A stretch of DNA of 64,000 bases from Bacteroidales bacterium UBA5326 (GCA_002408205.1 DHQY01000007.1:124001-188000), one strand, 5' to 3'; counted from the first letter of the stretch, positions 28,065 to 36,232 are shown. The notes: a model not told the origin generated them from the letters alone. Numbers and translations: made by a program.

Positions 28065-28072
28065 TATCTTTG
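28065..28072 (+). promoter_or_regulatory. Candidate -7 box for the thiF-like operon
   Basis: TATCTTTG matches TAnnTTTG and lies 19 bp before the chosen ATG of the ThiF-like gene, in the short gap opposite the divergent oxidoreductase gene. Confidence 0.5.
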
Positions 28073-28091
28073 TCCTGCGAATTTAAGCATT

Positions 28092-28700
28092 ATGACCTAT
28101 TCCACAAAAATATCCGAGATACTTAGTGTAAAAACGGCTGGCATTGCCGGGGCCGGCGGACTGGGTTCCAATGTAGCTGCTGCGCTGGTTCGCAGTGGGA
28201 TAGGCAAGTTAATTATTGCCGATTTCGATACCGTTTCGCTGCCTAATCTGAACCGGCAATTTTATTTTGCCGCCCAGACAGGTATGAAAAAATGCAATGC
28301 TCTGAAGGAAAACCTGCTGGCCATAAACCCACTGGCCCGGATTGAGGTTCATGACTGCCGGGTGACGCCGCAAAACGCCTCAGCCATTTTTTCCGAATGC
28401 AACATTGTAGTGGAAGCCTTTGACAGTGCAGAAGAAAAAAGCTGGTTTGCCGAATATATGACCGGACATTTCCCCCGCATACCCCTTGTTATGGGATCGG
28501 GACTGGCCGGCTGGGGAGGCTTTGAGCGGCTTAAAATCCAACAGGCAGATAATCTGTACGTATGCGGAGACCAGGAAAGCGACGCGCTGCCCCACGCTGT
28601 GTTAACGGCTCCGCGCGTGATCATGGTGGCTATGATGCAGGCAGACACTGTGCTGGGAATACTATTAAAAGAGTTAAACTATGACCATCACACTGAATAA
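28092..28700 (+). CDS. ThiF/MoeB-like E1-type adenylyltransferase
   Basis: The 202-aa protein has the E1 nucleotide-binding signature GIAGAGGLGSNVAAALVRSG, the DFDTVSLPNLNRQFYF segment with its catalytic Asn/Arg, and no C-terminal zinc-ribbon cysteines. It matches the short ThiF-family branch. It overlaps the ThiS/MoaD-like gene by 20 bp and sits opposite the tungsten oxidoreductase. I infer that it activates that carrier for molybdopterin sulfuration rather than for thiamine. No thiamine genes are in the window. The start at 28092 is chosen because the longer frame would put the promoter inside the gene. Confidence 0.75.
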   Translation: MTYSTKISEILSVKTAGIAGAGGLGSNVAAALVRSGIGKLIIADFDTVSLPNLNRQFYFAAQTGMKKCNALKENLLAINPLARIEVHDCRVTPQNASAIFSECNIVVEAFDSAEEKSWFAEYMTGHFPRIPLVMGSGLAGWGGFERLKIQQADNLYVCGDQESDALPHAVLTAPRVIMVAMMQADTVLGILLKELNYDHHTE

Positions 28701-28884
28701 CAGACAAGAAAACTTTTTCGGACAGGAAATGACCATAGCCGAAATCATGCAGGCAAAATCATTTCATTTCCGGATGCTGGTTGTAAAACTGAACCATCAA
28801 TTAATTAAACGGGAAGCTTACGCTACCACCCTTGTCAAAGCGGGTGACCGTTTGGATATCATACACCTGGTAAGCGGCGGATGA
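28681..28884 (+). CDS. ThiS/MoaD-like small sulfur-carrier protein
   Basis: This 67-aa ubiquitin-like protein ends in the required Gly-Gly (HLVSGG), which is adenylated and thiocarboxylated by an E1 partner. The sequence VKLNHQLIKREAYATTLVKA looks more ThiS-like than MoaD-like. Its overlap with the ThiF-like gene and the moaA/moaC/moeA genes nearby suggest it serves the pterin cofactor. No moaE gene is seen in the window, so the molybdopterin synthase large subunit must be elsewhere if this is its partner. Confidence 0.75.
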   Translation: MTITLNNRQENFFGQEMTIAEIMQAKSFHFRMLVVKLNHQLIKREAYATTLVKAGDRLDIIHLVSGG

Positions 28885-28903
28885 TATTAATTTTCAACAT
28901 ATT

Positions 28904-29971
28904 ATGAACTTTAAAAATTTTTTATTTTTTGCGCTCCCCACGTTGGCTTTCGCAGTCCTGTCTTCCTGTCAGTATCTTTCCATAGACGCCATCAGCGGAT
29001 CTACATTGGTATGGGAATCCGGATCTAACAATTATTTTAACCAGGAGGCGTCCACAACGCTGGAAGGCCCAAAGTACATAGTACTGGACGGCGAAGTTGA
29101 ACAGGAACGCAAAATCAAACTGTCTAAAATGCCGTTGCGTACGGTTACCGTACGTGAAGTAAAATACGACGGGACCGGCGATTCGCTGTCTTTCAAAGGC
29201 ACTTTCCGGTATGACGGCTACGCGCTCTGTGACATCCTCAGCTCGCTAAAAGTTAACAAAGACAGCAAGGAAGACTTTTGGCCGCCAGTAGACCTGTACA
29301 TAGAAGTAAGCAACGACCGCGGCGACCGTGCATTATTTTCCTGGGGTGAACTTTTTTATTCCAACAACATGTACGGAATTGTCATTGCCAAAAGAGTTAC
29401 CCGTGTTATTCCCGGAAAGACGGGCGAATTATGGAACCTGCCTTCCGAAATGCAACTGGTTGTTGAATCGGATCTGATCTCAGAAAGGAATATCCCGTCT
29501 CCTACCCGTATCACAGTCAAATCTTTAAAAGGCAACTACATAGTTAACAGAGATTCCACGGTATTCGACAACGCTCCCTCTGATCTTTTCATTACGGGAC
29601 CGGGCAAAGATACCGTGCTGTCGGCGCCTTGCCAGGGTCCTGCCTCGCGGTCCAATACCATTGCCTATTATGGACACGGCATGGGATACAAGGGAATCCG
29701 CACATTTTCCGGACAGATACTCAGGGAGGTGATTGCCCCGTATTTTCCTGCAGGCAACTACCGCTTACTGCGTGAAGGCCTGTTGAGTGTGGCCGCTGTA
29801 GACGGGTACCGCGTATCGTTTTCCGTTTCCGAGATCATGAACCGCTGCGATCAGCAGGAGCCGCTGCTTATGTTCAAAGACAACGCATTCGCCCTGTTTG
29901 CCGCCTGCGACGGTTTTGCCGACCGTTCGGTAAAAGGACTCAGCGAGATACGCCTTATTAACCCGTTTTAA
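28904..29971 (+). CDS. Lipoprotein with two molybdopterin-oxidoreductase-like domains, function unknown
   Basis: The 355-aa protein has a lipobox (AFAVLSSC, cysteine at residue 22). It also has two regions resembling the sulfite-oxidase/Oxidored-molyb fold: about 90-190 (FRYDGYALCDILSSLK, then VEVSNDRGDRALFSWGEL-like residues) and about 265-350 (VAAVDGYRVSFSVSEIM). I see no clear cofactor cysteine within either domain. It sits between the carrier protein and the oxyanion-binding protein in the same operon. It may bind tungstate, a pterin or another ligand at the cell surface. I do not recognise a named family. Confidence 0.6.
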   Translation: MNFKNFLFFALPTLAFAVLSSCQYLSIDAISGSTLVWESGSNNYFNQEASTTLEGPKYIVLDGEVEQERKIKLSKMPLRTVTVREVKYDGTGDSLSFKGTFRYDGYALCDILSSLKVNKDSKEDFWPPVDLYIEVSNDRGDRALFSWGELFYSNNMYGIVIAKRVTRVIPGKTGELWNLPSEMQLVVESDLISERNIPSPTRITVKSLKGNYIVNRDSTVFDNAPSDLFITGPGKDTVLSAPCQGPASRSNTIAYYGHGMGYKGIRTFSGQILREVIAPYFPAGNYRLLREGLLSVAAVDGYRVSFSVSEIMNRCDQQEPLLMFKDNAFALFAACDGFADRSVKGLSEIRLINPF

Positions 29972-29984
29972 GCCGTTTTAAGCC

Positions 29985-30878
29985 GTGAAACGCCTGGCTG
30001 TCTTTATTTGCCTGGCAGCTCTGTTTCCCGCCGCCGGCTGCCATAATCCCAATAAGTCCCGTCAGCTGGTCATCTTTCACGCGGGCAGCCTTTCACTTCC
30101 AATGAAAGCGCTGGCAGACAGTTTCAGAACCATTTATCCGGGAACGGAATTTCTTCCGGAAGCATCGGGAAGCCTGGATTGCGCACGTAAAATTACCGAA
30201 CTGGGCCGTTCGTGCGACATCCTGGCTTCGGCCGATTATTCGGTCATTGACCAGCTGCTGATCCCCGGACATGCCTCGGAAAACATTCCTTTTGCCGGTA
30301 ACAGGATGGCTATCGTTTTCACTCCCCAATCGCGTTATGCTTCGGAAATCACTCCGGAGAACTGGTATGAGATACTTCTTAGAGACGATGTATTTTACGG
30401 ACGTTCAGACCCGAACGCCGATCCCTGCGGATACCGTACCCTGCTCATGCTTCAACTGGCACAAAAGCACTATCGTCTACCTGACGGGAAAGCCCCGTTC
30501 CTTTTGGAAAACTTTGTGAAAAAAGACACCCGTTTCATCCGGCCCAAGGAAGTAGACCTGCTATCGCTGCTGGAAAGCCACGCAGTAGATTATATATTCC
30601 TTTACCGCTCGTTAGCGCAGCAACACCAACTGAATTTCCTTGAACTTCCCGGCGAAATAAACCTGGGCGAAGAAGCTTTTGCCGGATTTTACGCCACAGC
30701 CAGTGTCAGGATAAGGGGATCCGCACCGGGAGACAGTATAGACATAAAAGGAACCCCCATGATCTATAGCCTGACCATTCCGCATAACGCAGAAAACCCG
30801 CGGTTGGCGGCCAAATTTGTTGCTTTTGTGCTGGATTCGGCCGGAGGACAAAAAATTCTCAGATCTATGGGTCAATAG
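29985..30878 (+). CDS. wtpA: Tungstate/molybdate-binding lipoprotein of an ABC transporter (WtpA-like)
   Basis: The 297-aa protein has a lipoprotein signal (LFPAAGC) and the oxyanion-binding fold: VIFHAGSLSLPMKALADSF, GSLDCARKITELGRSCDILA, and the late VDYIFLYRSLAQQHQLNFLE followed by LPGEINLG. These segments match WtpA/ModA-type proteins, and the last one is especially WtpA-like. It begins with GTG. The upstream gap contains two copies of CCGTTTTAAG. It is convergent with the ATPase gene, overlapping it by 14 bp, so transporter subunits lie on opposite strands. The preference for tungstate is inferred from the AOR gene. Confidence 0.85.
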   Translation: MKRLAVFICLAALFPAAGCHNPNKSRQLVIFHAGSLSLPMKALADSFRTIYPGTEFLPEASGSLDCARKITELGRSCDILASADYSVIDQLLIPGHASENIPFAGNRMAIVFTPQSRYASEITPENWYEILLRDDVFYGRSDPNADPCGYRTLLMLQLAQKHYRLPDGKAPFLLENFVKKDTRFIRPKEVDLLSLLESHAVDYIFLYRSLAQQHQLNFLELPGEINLGEEAFAGFYATASVRIRGSAPGDSIDIKGTPMIYSLTIPHNAENPRLAAKFVAFVLDSAGGQKILRSMGQ

Positions 30879-31485
30879 TTACGCTCCGGTGGGCCAGGAG
30901 TTCCACTTCTTTGGGATCGTGTGTCACATGCAGAACGGTTAATCCGTCTGAAGACAGCTTTTTTAGCAAAGCGGCCGAAGCATCGCGCAAACCGGCATCC
31001 AGAGCAGACAGCGGCTCGTCGAGCAGTAATACGGAAGGATGTGTCATAAGCGTCCGTGTAAGGGCTACCCTTTGTTTCTCCCCTCCGGATAATGTATCCG
31101 GGAAACGATCCAGTAAGTGAACGATATCCAGTTCATGGACAGAGGCCTGTATGGTCCGGAAGATATCCGGCTTTGTCATCCCGCTGATTTTTAAGGCATA
31201 GGCAATATTATCATACACGTTCATATGCGGGAACAGGGCGTAATCCTGGAACAGGATCCCTACCGGACGTTTCTGCGGGGGCTCCCGGGTGTAATCCTTT
31301 CCTTCAATCATAATCCTGCCTTTGTGAACGCGGCGTAATCCGGCAATCAGTTCCAGAATAACCGTCTTGCCCGATCCCGAAGGACCCAGCAGGGCACAAT
31401 ATTCTCCTTTTTCCAGTTCCAGGGAGAAAGGGCGCAAACGGAACCGTCCCACCGAATACTCAACCTCTTTACAGGATAACATCAT
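30865..31485 (-). CDS. wtpC: Oxyanion ABC transporter ATP-binding protein (WtpC/ModC-like)
   Basis: This ATPase of about 206 aa has Walker A GPSGSGKT, signature LSGGEKQRVALTRTL and Walker B VLLLDEPLSALD, with an H-loop in VLHVTHDPKE. It lacks the C-terminal TOBE/mop domain usual in ModC and is a compact WtpC type. I chose the start near 31485 (MMLSCKEVEYSVGRF); an earlier start adds an unlikely leader inside the permease gene. It overlaps the permease end by about 17 bp, so the two are co-translated. Confidence 0.87.
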   Translation of the reverse strand: MMLSCKEVEYSVGRFRLRPFSLELEKGEYCALLGPSGSGKTVILELIAGLRRVHKGRIMIEGKDYTREPPQKRPVGILFQDYALFPHMNVYDNIAYALKISGMTKPDIFRTIQASVHELDIVHLLDRFPDTLSGGEKQRVALTRTLMTHPSVLLLDEPLSALDAGLRDASAALLKKLSSDGLTVLHVTHDPKEVELLAHRSVTIDP

Positions 31486-32275
31486 TATTCTTTTTTCCGG
31501 TCCGTCCCATAAGGCGCAGGCCAATGAAAACCAACACAGATATGATTACAAAAAGCACGGCAACAGGACGCGCATACCCCAGTCCGAAGGAATTGAACCG
31601 GTCGAAAATAAGCACCGGTGTGGTCATGGGATAGTACGCCACAATCACAACCGCTCCGAATTCACTCATACCGCGGGCGAACATGAGTACGAGTCCCGAA
31701 AGTACGGAAGGCTTTGCCAGGGGCAGTGAGATTTGTCTGAAAACCCTGAAAGGCGAGGCTCCCAGGGTAAGGGCAGCCTGCTCGAGCCGCAGCGGCACAG
31801 CCTGGAACCCGTCCCGGGCGGAATTGATCAGGAAAGGTATGCTTACGAAAGCCATGGCCACACCAATGGCAAAAGGACTCCCCACAAGATTCAGCCCAAA
31901 CAGGTCAGCCAGGCGGCCCAGTGCGGAATCTCTGGCAATACAACCCAATACGGCAATACCGGCGGCAGAGTGCGGCAACACAATGGGAATGTCAATGAGA
32001 CCCTGCAACAGGGCTTTTCCCCTGAAGTCTTTTCTGGCCATCAGGTACGCGAGAGGCAGAGCGAACACGGCCGCAATAAGCGTGGTTAGCGCAGATACAC
32101 CCAGAGTAAGACCTATGCTTTGCTGAACCTGAACATCGGCTGCCGCCTGAAAAAGATTAGGCAGCGAGGTAGAAAAAAACAATCCAAGTAAAGGCGCCAC
32201 CAGAAACAAAAGCACCAGCCCCGACATAAAAATAAATGCCAGCCGGGTCCATGTATACGTGTTACCTCTCTGCAT
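31469..32275 (-). CDS. wtpB: Oxyanion ABC transporter permease (WtpB/ModB-like)
   Basis: The permease of about 268 aa has five to six membrane helices and the EAA loop EQAALTLGASPFRVFRQISL that contacts the ATPase. The start at 32275 (MQRGNTYTWTRLAFIFMSGL) is chosen because the longer frame (to 32428) would run into the divergent moeA gene. A minus-strand -7 box lies at 32300-32293. Together with the ATPase and the binding protein it forms a tungstate/molybdate importer that supplies the cofactor genes on either side. Confidence 0.87.
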   Translation of the reverse strand: MQRGNTYTWTRLAFIFMSGLVLLFLVAPLLGLFFSTSLPNLFQAAADVQVQQSIGLTLGVSALTTLIAAVFALPLAYLMARKDFRGKALLQGLIDIPIVLPHSAAGIAVLGCIARDSALGRLADLFGLNLVGSPFAIGVAMAFVSIPFLINSARDGFQAVPLRLEQAALTLGASPFRVFRQISLPLAKPSVLSGLVLMFARGMSEFGAVVIVAYYPMTTPVLIFDRFNSFGLGYARPVAVLFVIISVLVFIGLRLMGRTGKKNNDVIL

Positions 32276-32292
32276 CTTTGAACGATTGCGGG

Positions 32293-32321
32293 CAAAGATA
32301 CAAAAAAGCGTTCTATCTTTG
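32293..32321. promoter_or_regulatory. Divergent -7 boxes between the transporter and moeA
   Basis: CAAAGATA at 32293-32300 reads TATCTTTG on the minus strand and lies 18 bp before the permease ATG. TATCTTTG at 32314-32321 is on the plus strand only 4 bp before the moeA ATG, so a leaderless or very short-leader moeA mRNA is possible. A 50-bp gap holds both, which would allow shared control by tungstate or molybdate. I see no obvious ModE-like site. Confidence 0.45.
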
Positions 32322-32325
32322 CCGG

Positions 32326-33528
32326 ATGATAGACTTCCACTCTGCTTTACAAAAAATATCCGCCTGTGCCGTTCATGTAGGGACCCGGGATGTTCCGCTG
32401 GAGCAGGCATGCGGACGAATTCTTGCACAGGACATTGTTACGCAGCAGGATATGCCTCCTTTCAACAAATCGGCCATGGACGGGTATGCCTGCCGCCGGG
32501 AAGATATCCGGCGGGGACTTCGTCCCGTTGAGATCATTCCGGCCGGTAAGTTACCTGAATTGGAAATAACAGAGGGAACCTGCAGTAAAATCATGACAGG
32601 AGCCATTCTCCCGCAGGGAGCCGATACGGTCCTGAAAATAGAAGATACAACAGAGAAAGACGGGATTGTTTATGCATCTGAGAACGCATCCCTTTCCGAC
32701 AACATATGTTATAAAGGTGAAGATCAGAAGAAGGGAGATTGTATACTTAAGAGCGGAATACGCATTAAACCGCAACATATTGCCATTATTGCCTCGTGCG
32801 GAATGACCCGTGTTACGGTCTCGGAAAAAATAAGAACGGGCATTCTTTCCACAGGCAGCGAACTGGCCGAACCGGGATCCTGCGATCCAGGCGGTATGCT
32901 GCCTCCCGGTAAAATATACAACAGCAACGCCATGCAATTGTATACACTGGTAAAGACCATGGGGGCCGAACCCGCCTATTACGGCATTGCCTCCGATACC
33001 CCGGAACATACCTTTGCGCTGTTATCGGCCGCCATCACTGAAAACCAGGTGATACTGCTTTCAGGCGGAGTTTCCGAAGGTGATTTTGATTTTGTGCCGG
33101 AGGTTATCAGGCAACTCGGGTTCCGGATTGTCTTTGACCGGGTAGCCGTACAGCCGGGCAAGCCCACTACTTTTGCAGTATCGGAAAACGGACGGCAGTT
33201 TCTGTTTGGACTTCCCGGAAACCCTGTTTCTTCTTTTGTACAGTGCCTGTTATTGGTAAGGCCTTTTTTAACAGCCATGCAGGGAGCCGCAGACGACGCC
33301 CTGACGATAGAACTTACCATAGCACAAGATTTTAAGCGTAAAAACACTTCACGGACCGCCCATATTCCGGTAAAACTTTCAAGCGACGGCACATGCATTC
33401 CTGTTCCCTACCACGGCTCGGCACATATTTCGGCTTACGCCGGGGCCGATGCACTGGCACGCATACCTGCAGGAGTTGCCGAAGTAAAAAAAGGAGAAAA
33501 AGTCACCGTTATTTTTATTAACCAATAA
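32326..33528 (+). CDS. moeA: Molybdopterin molybdenumtransferase (MoeA)
   Basis: MoeA inserts molybdate or tungstate into adenylated molybdopterin. The 400-aa protein shows PPFNKSAMDGYACRREDI, the GAILPQGADTVLKIED loop, GILSTGSELAEPG and the VLLSGGVSEGDFD-like core. It ends with a MoeA C-terminal beta domain. The start at 32326 (MIDFHSALQKI) follows a -7 box; an upstream in-frame ATG adds 30 non-homologous residues. It leads the plus-strand block moeA-moaA-moaC-mosc/mogA, with a 7-bp gap to moaA. Confidence 0.93.
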   Translation: MIDFHSALQKISACAVHVGTRDVPLEQACGRILAQDIVTQQDMPPFNKSAMDGYACRREDIRRGLRPVEIIPAGKLPELEITEGTCSKIMTGAILPQGADTVLKIEDTTEKDGIVYASENASLSDNICYKGEDQKKGDCILKSGIRIKPQHIAIIASCGMTRVTVSEKIRTGILSTGSELAEPGSCDPGGMLPPGKIYNSNAMQLYTLVKTMGAEPAYYGIASDTPEHTFALLSAAITENQVILLSGGVSEGDFDFVPEVIRQLGFRIVFDRVAVQPGKPTTFAVSENGRQFLFGLPGNPVSSFVQCLLLVRPFLTAMQGAADDALTIELTIAQDFKRKNTSRTAHIPVKLSSDGTCIPVPYHGSAHISAYAGADALARIPAGVAEVKKGEKVTVIFINQ

Positions 33529-33535
33529 TCCCGGG

Positions 33536-34348
33536 ATGACCGACTCTTTTGGAAGAACAATTAATTACCTGCGCCTGTCTGTTACAGACCGGTGTAATTT
33601 GCGTTGCGTATACTGCATGCCGGCAGAAGGAATTCCGCTGCTCCATCACTCCGACATCCTCACATACGACCAGATAGAAGATTTTACCAGGTATGCCGTA
33701 ACCCGCGGAATTACCCGGGTAAGACTCACCGGAGGCGAACCTTTGGTCAGGAAAGGGATCTGTACCCTTATTTCACGCCTTGCGGCCATCAAAGGCATTG
33801 AAGATCTGTCTATGACCACCAACGGACAACTGCTCGGCGCAATGTCCAAAGACCTGCGTGAGGCCGGGCTGCACCGGCTGAATATCAGCCTCGACACCCT
33901 CCATCCCGAACGATACACCCGACTGAGCCGCGGAGGCAATCTGCTGCCCGTGCTCGATGGCATTCAGGCGGCCAGAGTTGCCGGTTTCGGAAAAAAGGGA
34001 TCGCCCATAAAACTCAACTGCGTACTGTTGCCCGATACGACCGAACAGGAAAAAAACGCGCTGATAACCTTTGCGCAGTCAAACGATATGGAACTTCGTT
34101 TTATTCATTGTATGGACCTGGCAGCCGGCACTTTCTCGCGTGTGGAAGGAGGCGACGGAGGTAACTGCACCCGCTGCAACCGGCTAAGACTTACGGCTAC
34201 AGGCATTCTTAAACCCTGTCTTTTCAACGAACTGGGTTACGACATACGCCGGCTGGGAGCAGAAAAAGCGATGGATCTGGCCCTGCGGAACAAACCACCA
34301 AAAGGAATGTACAACACGAGGGACACATTCTACACATTAGGAGGATAA
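33536..34348 (+). CDS. moaA: GTP 3',8-cyclase (MoaA), unusually short
   Basis: MoaA is a radical-SAM enzyme that starts molybdopterin synthesis from GTP. The N-terminal cluster cysteines are C20, C24 and C27 (CNLRCVYC) and the C-terminal cluster is C211, C214 and C228 (CTRCNRLRLTATGILKPC). The terminal Gly-Gly is present. The protein is only 270 aa against about 330 for typical MoaA. The missing residues lie just before the second cluster, where HCMDLAAGTFSRVEGGDGGN replaces a segment of about 60 aa. All catalytic motifs remain, so it is probably active. Confidence 0.92.
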   Translation: MTDSFGRTINYLRLSVTDRCNLRCVYCMPAEGIPLLHHSDILTYDQIEDFTRYAVTRGITRVRLTGGEPLVRKGICTLISRLAAIKGIEDLSMTTNGQLLGAMSKDLREAGLHRLNISLDTLHPERYTRLSRGGNLLPVLDGIQAARVAGFGKKGSPIKLNCVLLPDTTEQEKNALITFAQSNDMELRFIHCMDLAAGTFSRVEGGDGGNCTRCNRLRLTATGILKPCLFNELGYDIRRLGAEKAMDLALRNKPPKGMYNTRDTFYTLGG

Positions 34349-34358
34349 TTTTTTATAT

Positions 34359-34820
34359 ATGAACGAGTTAAGTCACACCAACCACAAAGGCGAAGCCAAA
34401 ATGGCAGACGTATCGGCCAAGGAGATCTCCCTGAGGAAAGCCGAGGCCTGCGGTCAGATTATGCTTCAACCCGAAACCTGCCGTTTAATCAGGGAAGATC
34501 TCATGAAAAAAGGATCGGTGCTCACGGTTGCACAGATTGCCGGCATATCGGCCGCCAAAGACTGCGCCCGGCTTATTCCCCTGTGCCACCCTCTGCCACT
34601 GAGCCGTATAGATGTGACACCCAAGCTTACCGAAAGCGGCGTTGAAGTCAGTTCGTGTGTGGTAAGCACTGGCCGGACCGGAGTGGAAATGGAAGCGCTC
34701 ACGGCCGTAAGCGTCGCCCTGCTTACCGTTTACGATATGTGTAAGGCCGTGGACAAAACAATGAGCATCACAGCTATTCACCTGGTATCAAAGACCAAAA
34801 CACCCGTAAATTCACAATGA
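34359..34820 (+). CDS. moaC: Cyclic pyranopterin monophosphate synthase (MoaC)
   Basis: MoaC converts the MoaA product to cyclic pyranopterin monophosphate. The 153-aa protein has the family motifs MADVSAKEISLRKAEA, AARLIPLCHP-like LIPLCHPLPL, EMEALTAVSVALLTVYDMCK and DKTMSI. The gap to moaA is 10 bp, and its stop overlaps the next ATG by 4 bp. Length and motifs are normal. Confidence 0.95.
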   Translation: MNELSHTNHKGEAKMADVSAKEISLRKAEACGQIMLQPETCRLIREDLMKKGSVLTVAQIAGISAAKDCARLIPLCHPLPLSRIDVTPKLTESGVEVSSCVVSTGRTGVEMEALTAVSVALLTVYDMCKAVDKTMSITAIHLVSKTKTPVNSQ

Positions 34821-35758
34821 TCATACGATCTCTTAATCTATCCGCAGAAAAAGGCACGGTTAAAAAGCCCGTTAATAGCGTAACAATCAATAAGACGGGC
34901 CTCGAAGGCGACGCCCATGCAGGTGAGTGGCACCGCCAGGTAAGTTTGCTGGGAGAAGAATCCTATGCGGGATCCGGCTTTTCCATAGAAAAGCCCCTGC
35001 CCTACGGTATATTTGCAGAAAACATCACCACACTTGGCGCCCCGGCACCCGACACACCCGACCTGAAGAGCTGCCGTCCCGGGGATCTTTTTCGTTGCGG
35101 CCGCGTCTTGCTGGAAATCACTCAAATAGGGAAAAAATGCCACGGTCCGGGCTGTGCGGTCATGCAGCAAACGGGACACTGCGTAATGCCGGTTGAAGGA
35201 ATCTTTGCCCGGGTCCTCTCAGAAGGAACCCTTTCTGTAGGCGACCCTCTTGTTTACGAGCCCAAAATCTACCGGATTGGTGTCATTACACTGAGCGACA
35301 GAGCCTATAACGGAACATACGAAGACAGAAGCGGGCCGCTGCTTGCCCGGCATATTTCGTCGTTTTGCGAGGCGGAAGGATGGAAACACAAAACCACCAA
35401 CACACTGTTGCCCGACGACGAGATGTTGCTCGAGAACGAAGTCCTGAAATTCATTCACGCCGGATACGATTTGATCTTTACCACAGGAGGTACCGGCATG
35501 GGACCGGCCGATATTACGGTTCAGGTATTAAAGCCGCTGATTGATAAGGAAATACCTGGAATTATGGAATTCATCCGGATAAAATACGGCAGCGAAAACC
35601 CCAATGCCCTTATAAGCGGTTCACTGGCCGGATTGGCCGGAAACACCATGATCTTTGCCCTTCCGGGAAGCGTCAGGGCAGTAGAGGAATACTTCACCGA
35701 GATAGCCCGGTGCCTGAAACACCTGGTCTATATGCGAATGGGGTTGGACATCCACTGA
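34817..35758 (+). CDS. MOSC domain fused to MogA/MoaB-type molybdopterin adenylyltransferase
   Basis: The 313-aa protein joins two domains. Residues 1-148 are a MOSC domain (TGLEGDAHAGEWHRQVSLLG and ITQIGKKCHGPGCAVM). Residues 150-313 are MogA/MoaB (IGVITLSDRAYNGTYEDRSG, FTTGGTGMGPADITVQVL and ALPGSVRAVEEYF). MogA adenylates molybdopterin before MoeA adds the metal. MOSC domains bind sulfur-carrier or cofactor intermediates. The fusion puts the last activation step next to a sulfur or metal delivery module. It ends the cofactor block. Confidence 0.92.
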   Translation: MIIRSLNLSAEKGTVKKPVNSVTINKTGLEGDAHAGEWHRQVSLLGEESYAGSGFSIEKPLPYGIFAENITTLGAPAPDTPDLKSCRPGDLFRCGRVLLEITQIGKKCHGPGCAVMQQTGHCVMPVEGIFARVLSEGTLSVGDPLVYEPKIYRIGVITLSDRAYNGTYEDRSGPLLARHISSFCEAEGWKHKTTNTLLPDDEMLLENEVLKFIHAGYDLIFTTGGTGMGPADITVQVLKPLIDKEIPGIMEFIRIKYGSENPNALISGSLAGLAGNTMIFALPGSVRAVEEYFTEIARCLKHLVYMRMGLDIH

Positions 35759-35782
35759 TATTTTTCATTCACCGATGCCGCC

Positions 35783-36211
35783 CTACCGGAGCATTTTTGC
35801 CGGTTGCGTAGCCCCCTCCAGTTTTTTGGCCTTTTGCAGTTCCTTTTGCATTTTATCCCTGTGGGCCTTATAAATTTTAAACTGGTTTACGGTTAGAATG
35901 TCCAGCAACTTATTGTCTTTAATCATGATAGGATCACCGGACATAATGGGATCACCCGATTTTACCGGATCTCCCGACATGATAGGATCACCGGATTTTT
36001 TGTTCCCCCGGCCCGACAGAAGCCTGCGCGCTTCCTTCAGGTATAGGGCATAAATTCCTTCATACTGTTTATCATCCAGTTTGACCAATTCTTTCATTTG
36101 GTCGGTAGCAGCCTTAGCCATAGATTCGGCCGTCTGACGCGGCTGAGCGGAAGAGGTTGAGCCAATGGCCAGCAAAAGGGCCAAAATAGTGCCGGTGAAT
36201 AGTGTTTTCAT
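35783..36211 (-). CDS. Secreted helical protein with SGDPxM tandem repeats
   Basis: The 142-aa protein has a signal peptide (MKTLFTGTILALLLAIGSTS), two charged helical segments (about 25-65 and 105-140) and, between them, four copies of a six-residue repeat of the type SGDPIM. The flanking helices resemble small periplasmic Bacteroidetes proteins of the DUF4890 kind, with K/E/Q-rich heptads such as DKMQKELQKAKKLEG. I do not know a function. The repeat may change length between strains. Confidence 0.75.
   Translation of the reverse strand: MKTLFTGTILALLLAIGSTSSAQPRQTAESMAKAATDQMKELVKLDDKQYEGIYALYLKEARRLLSGRGNKKSGDPIMSGDPVKSGDPIMSGDPIMIKDNKLLDILTVNQFKIYKAHRDKMQKELQKAKKLEGATQPAKMLR
35924..35995 (-). 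repeat. 18-bp tandem repeat inside a coding gene
   Basis: Four units of 18 bp (35924-35941, 35942-35959, 35960-35977 and 35978-35995) read GGATCACCGGACATAATG-like in the gene direction. The first and last units are identical. Each unit is in frame and encodes SGDP(I/V)(M/K), so copy-number change would not shift the frame. Confidence 0.9.
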
Positions 36212-36232
36212 TCCAAATTATGCTTAATTAAA

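Noticed and set aside
28092..28884. ThiF/ThiS as thiamine genes
   Set aside because: No other thiamine gene is near, while AOR, Wtp and Moa/Moe genes surround the pair. A thiamine role is still possible but less likely.
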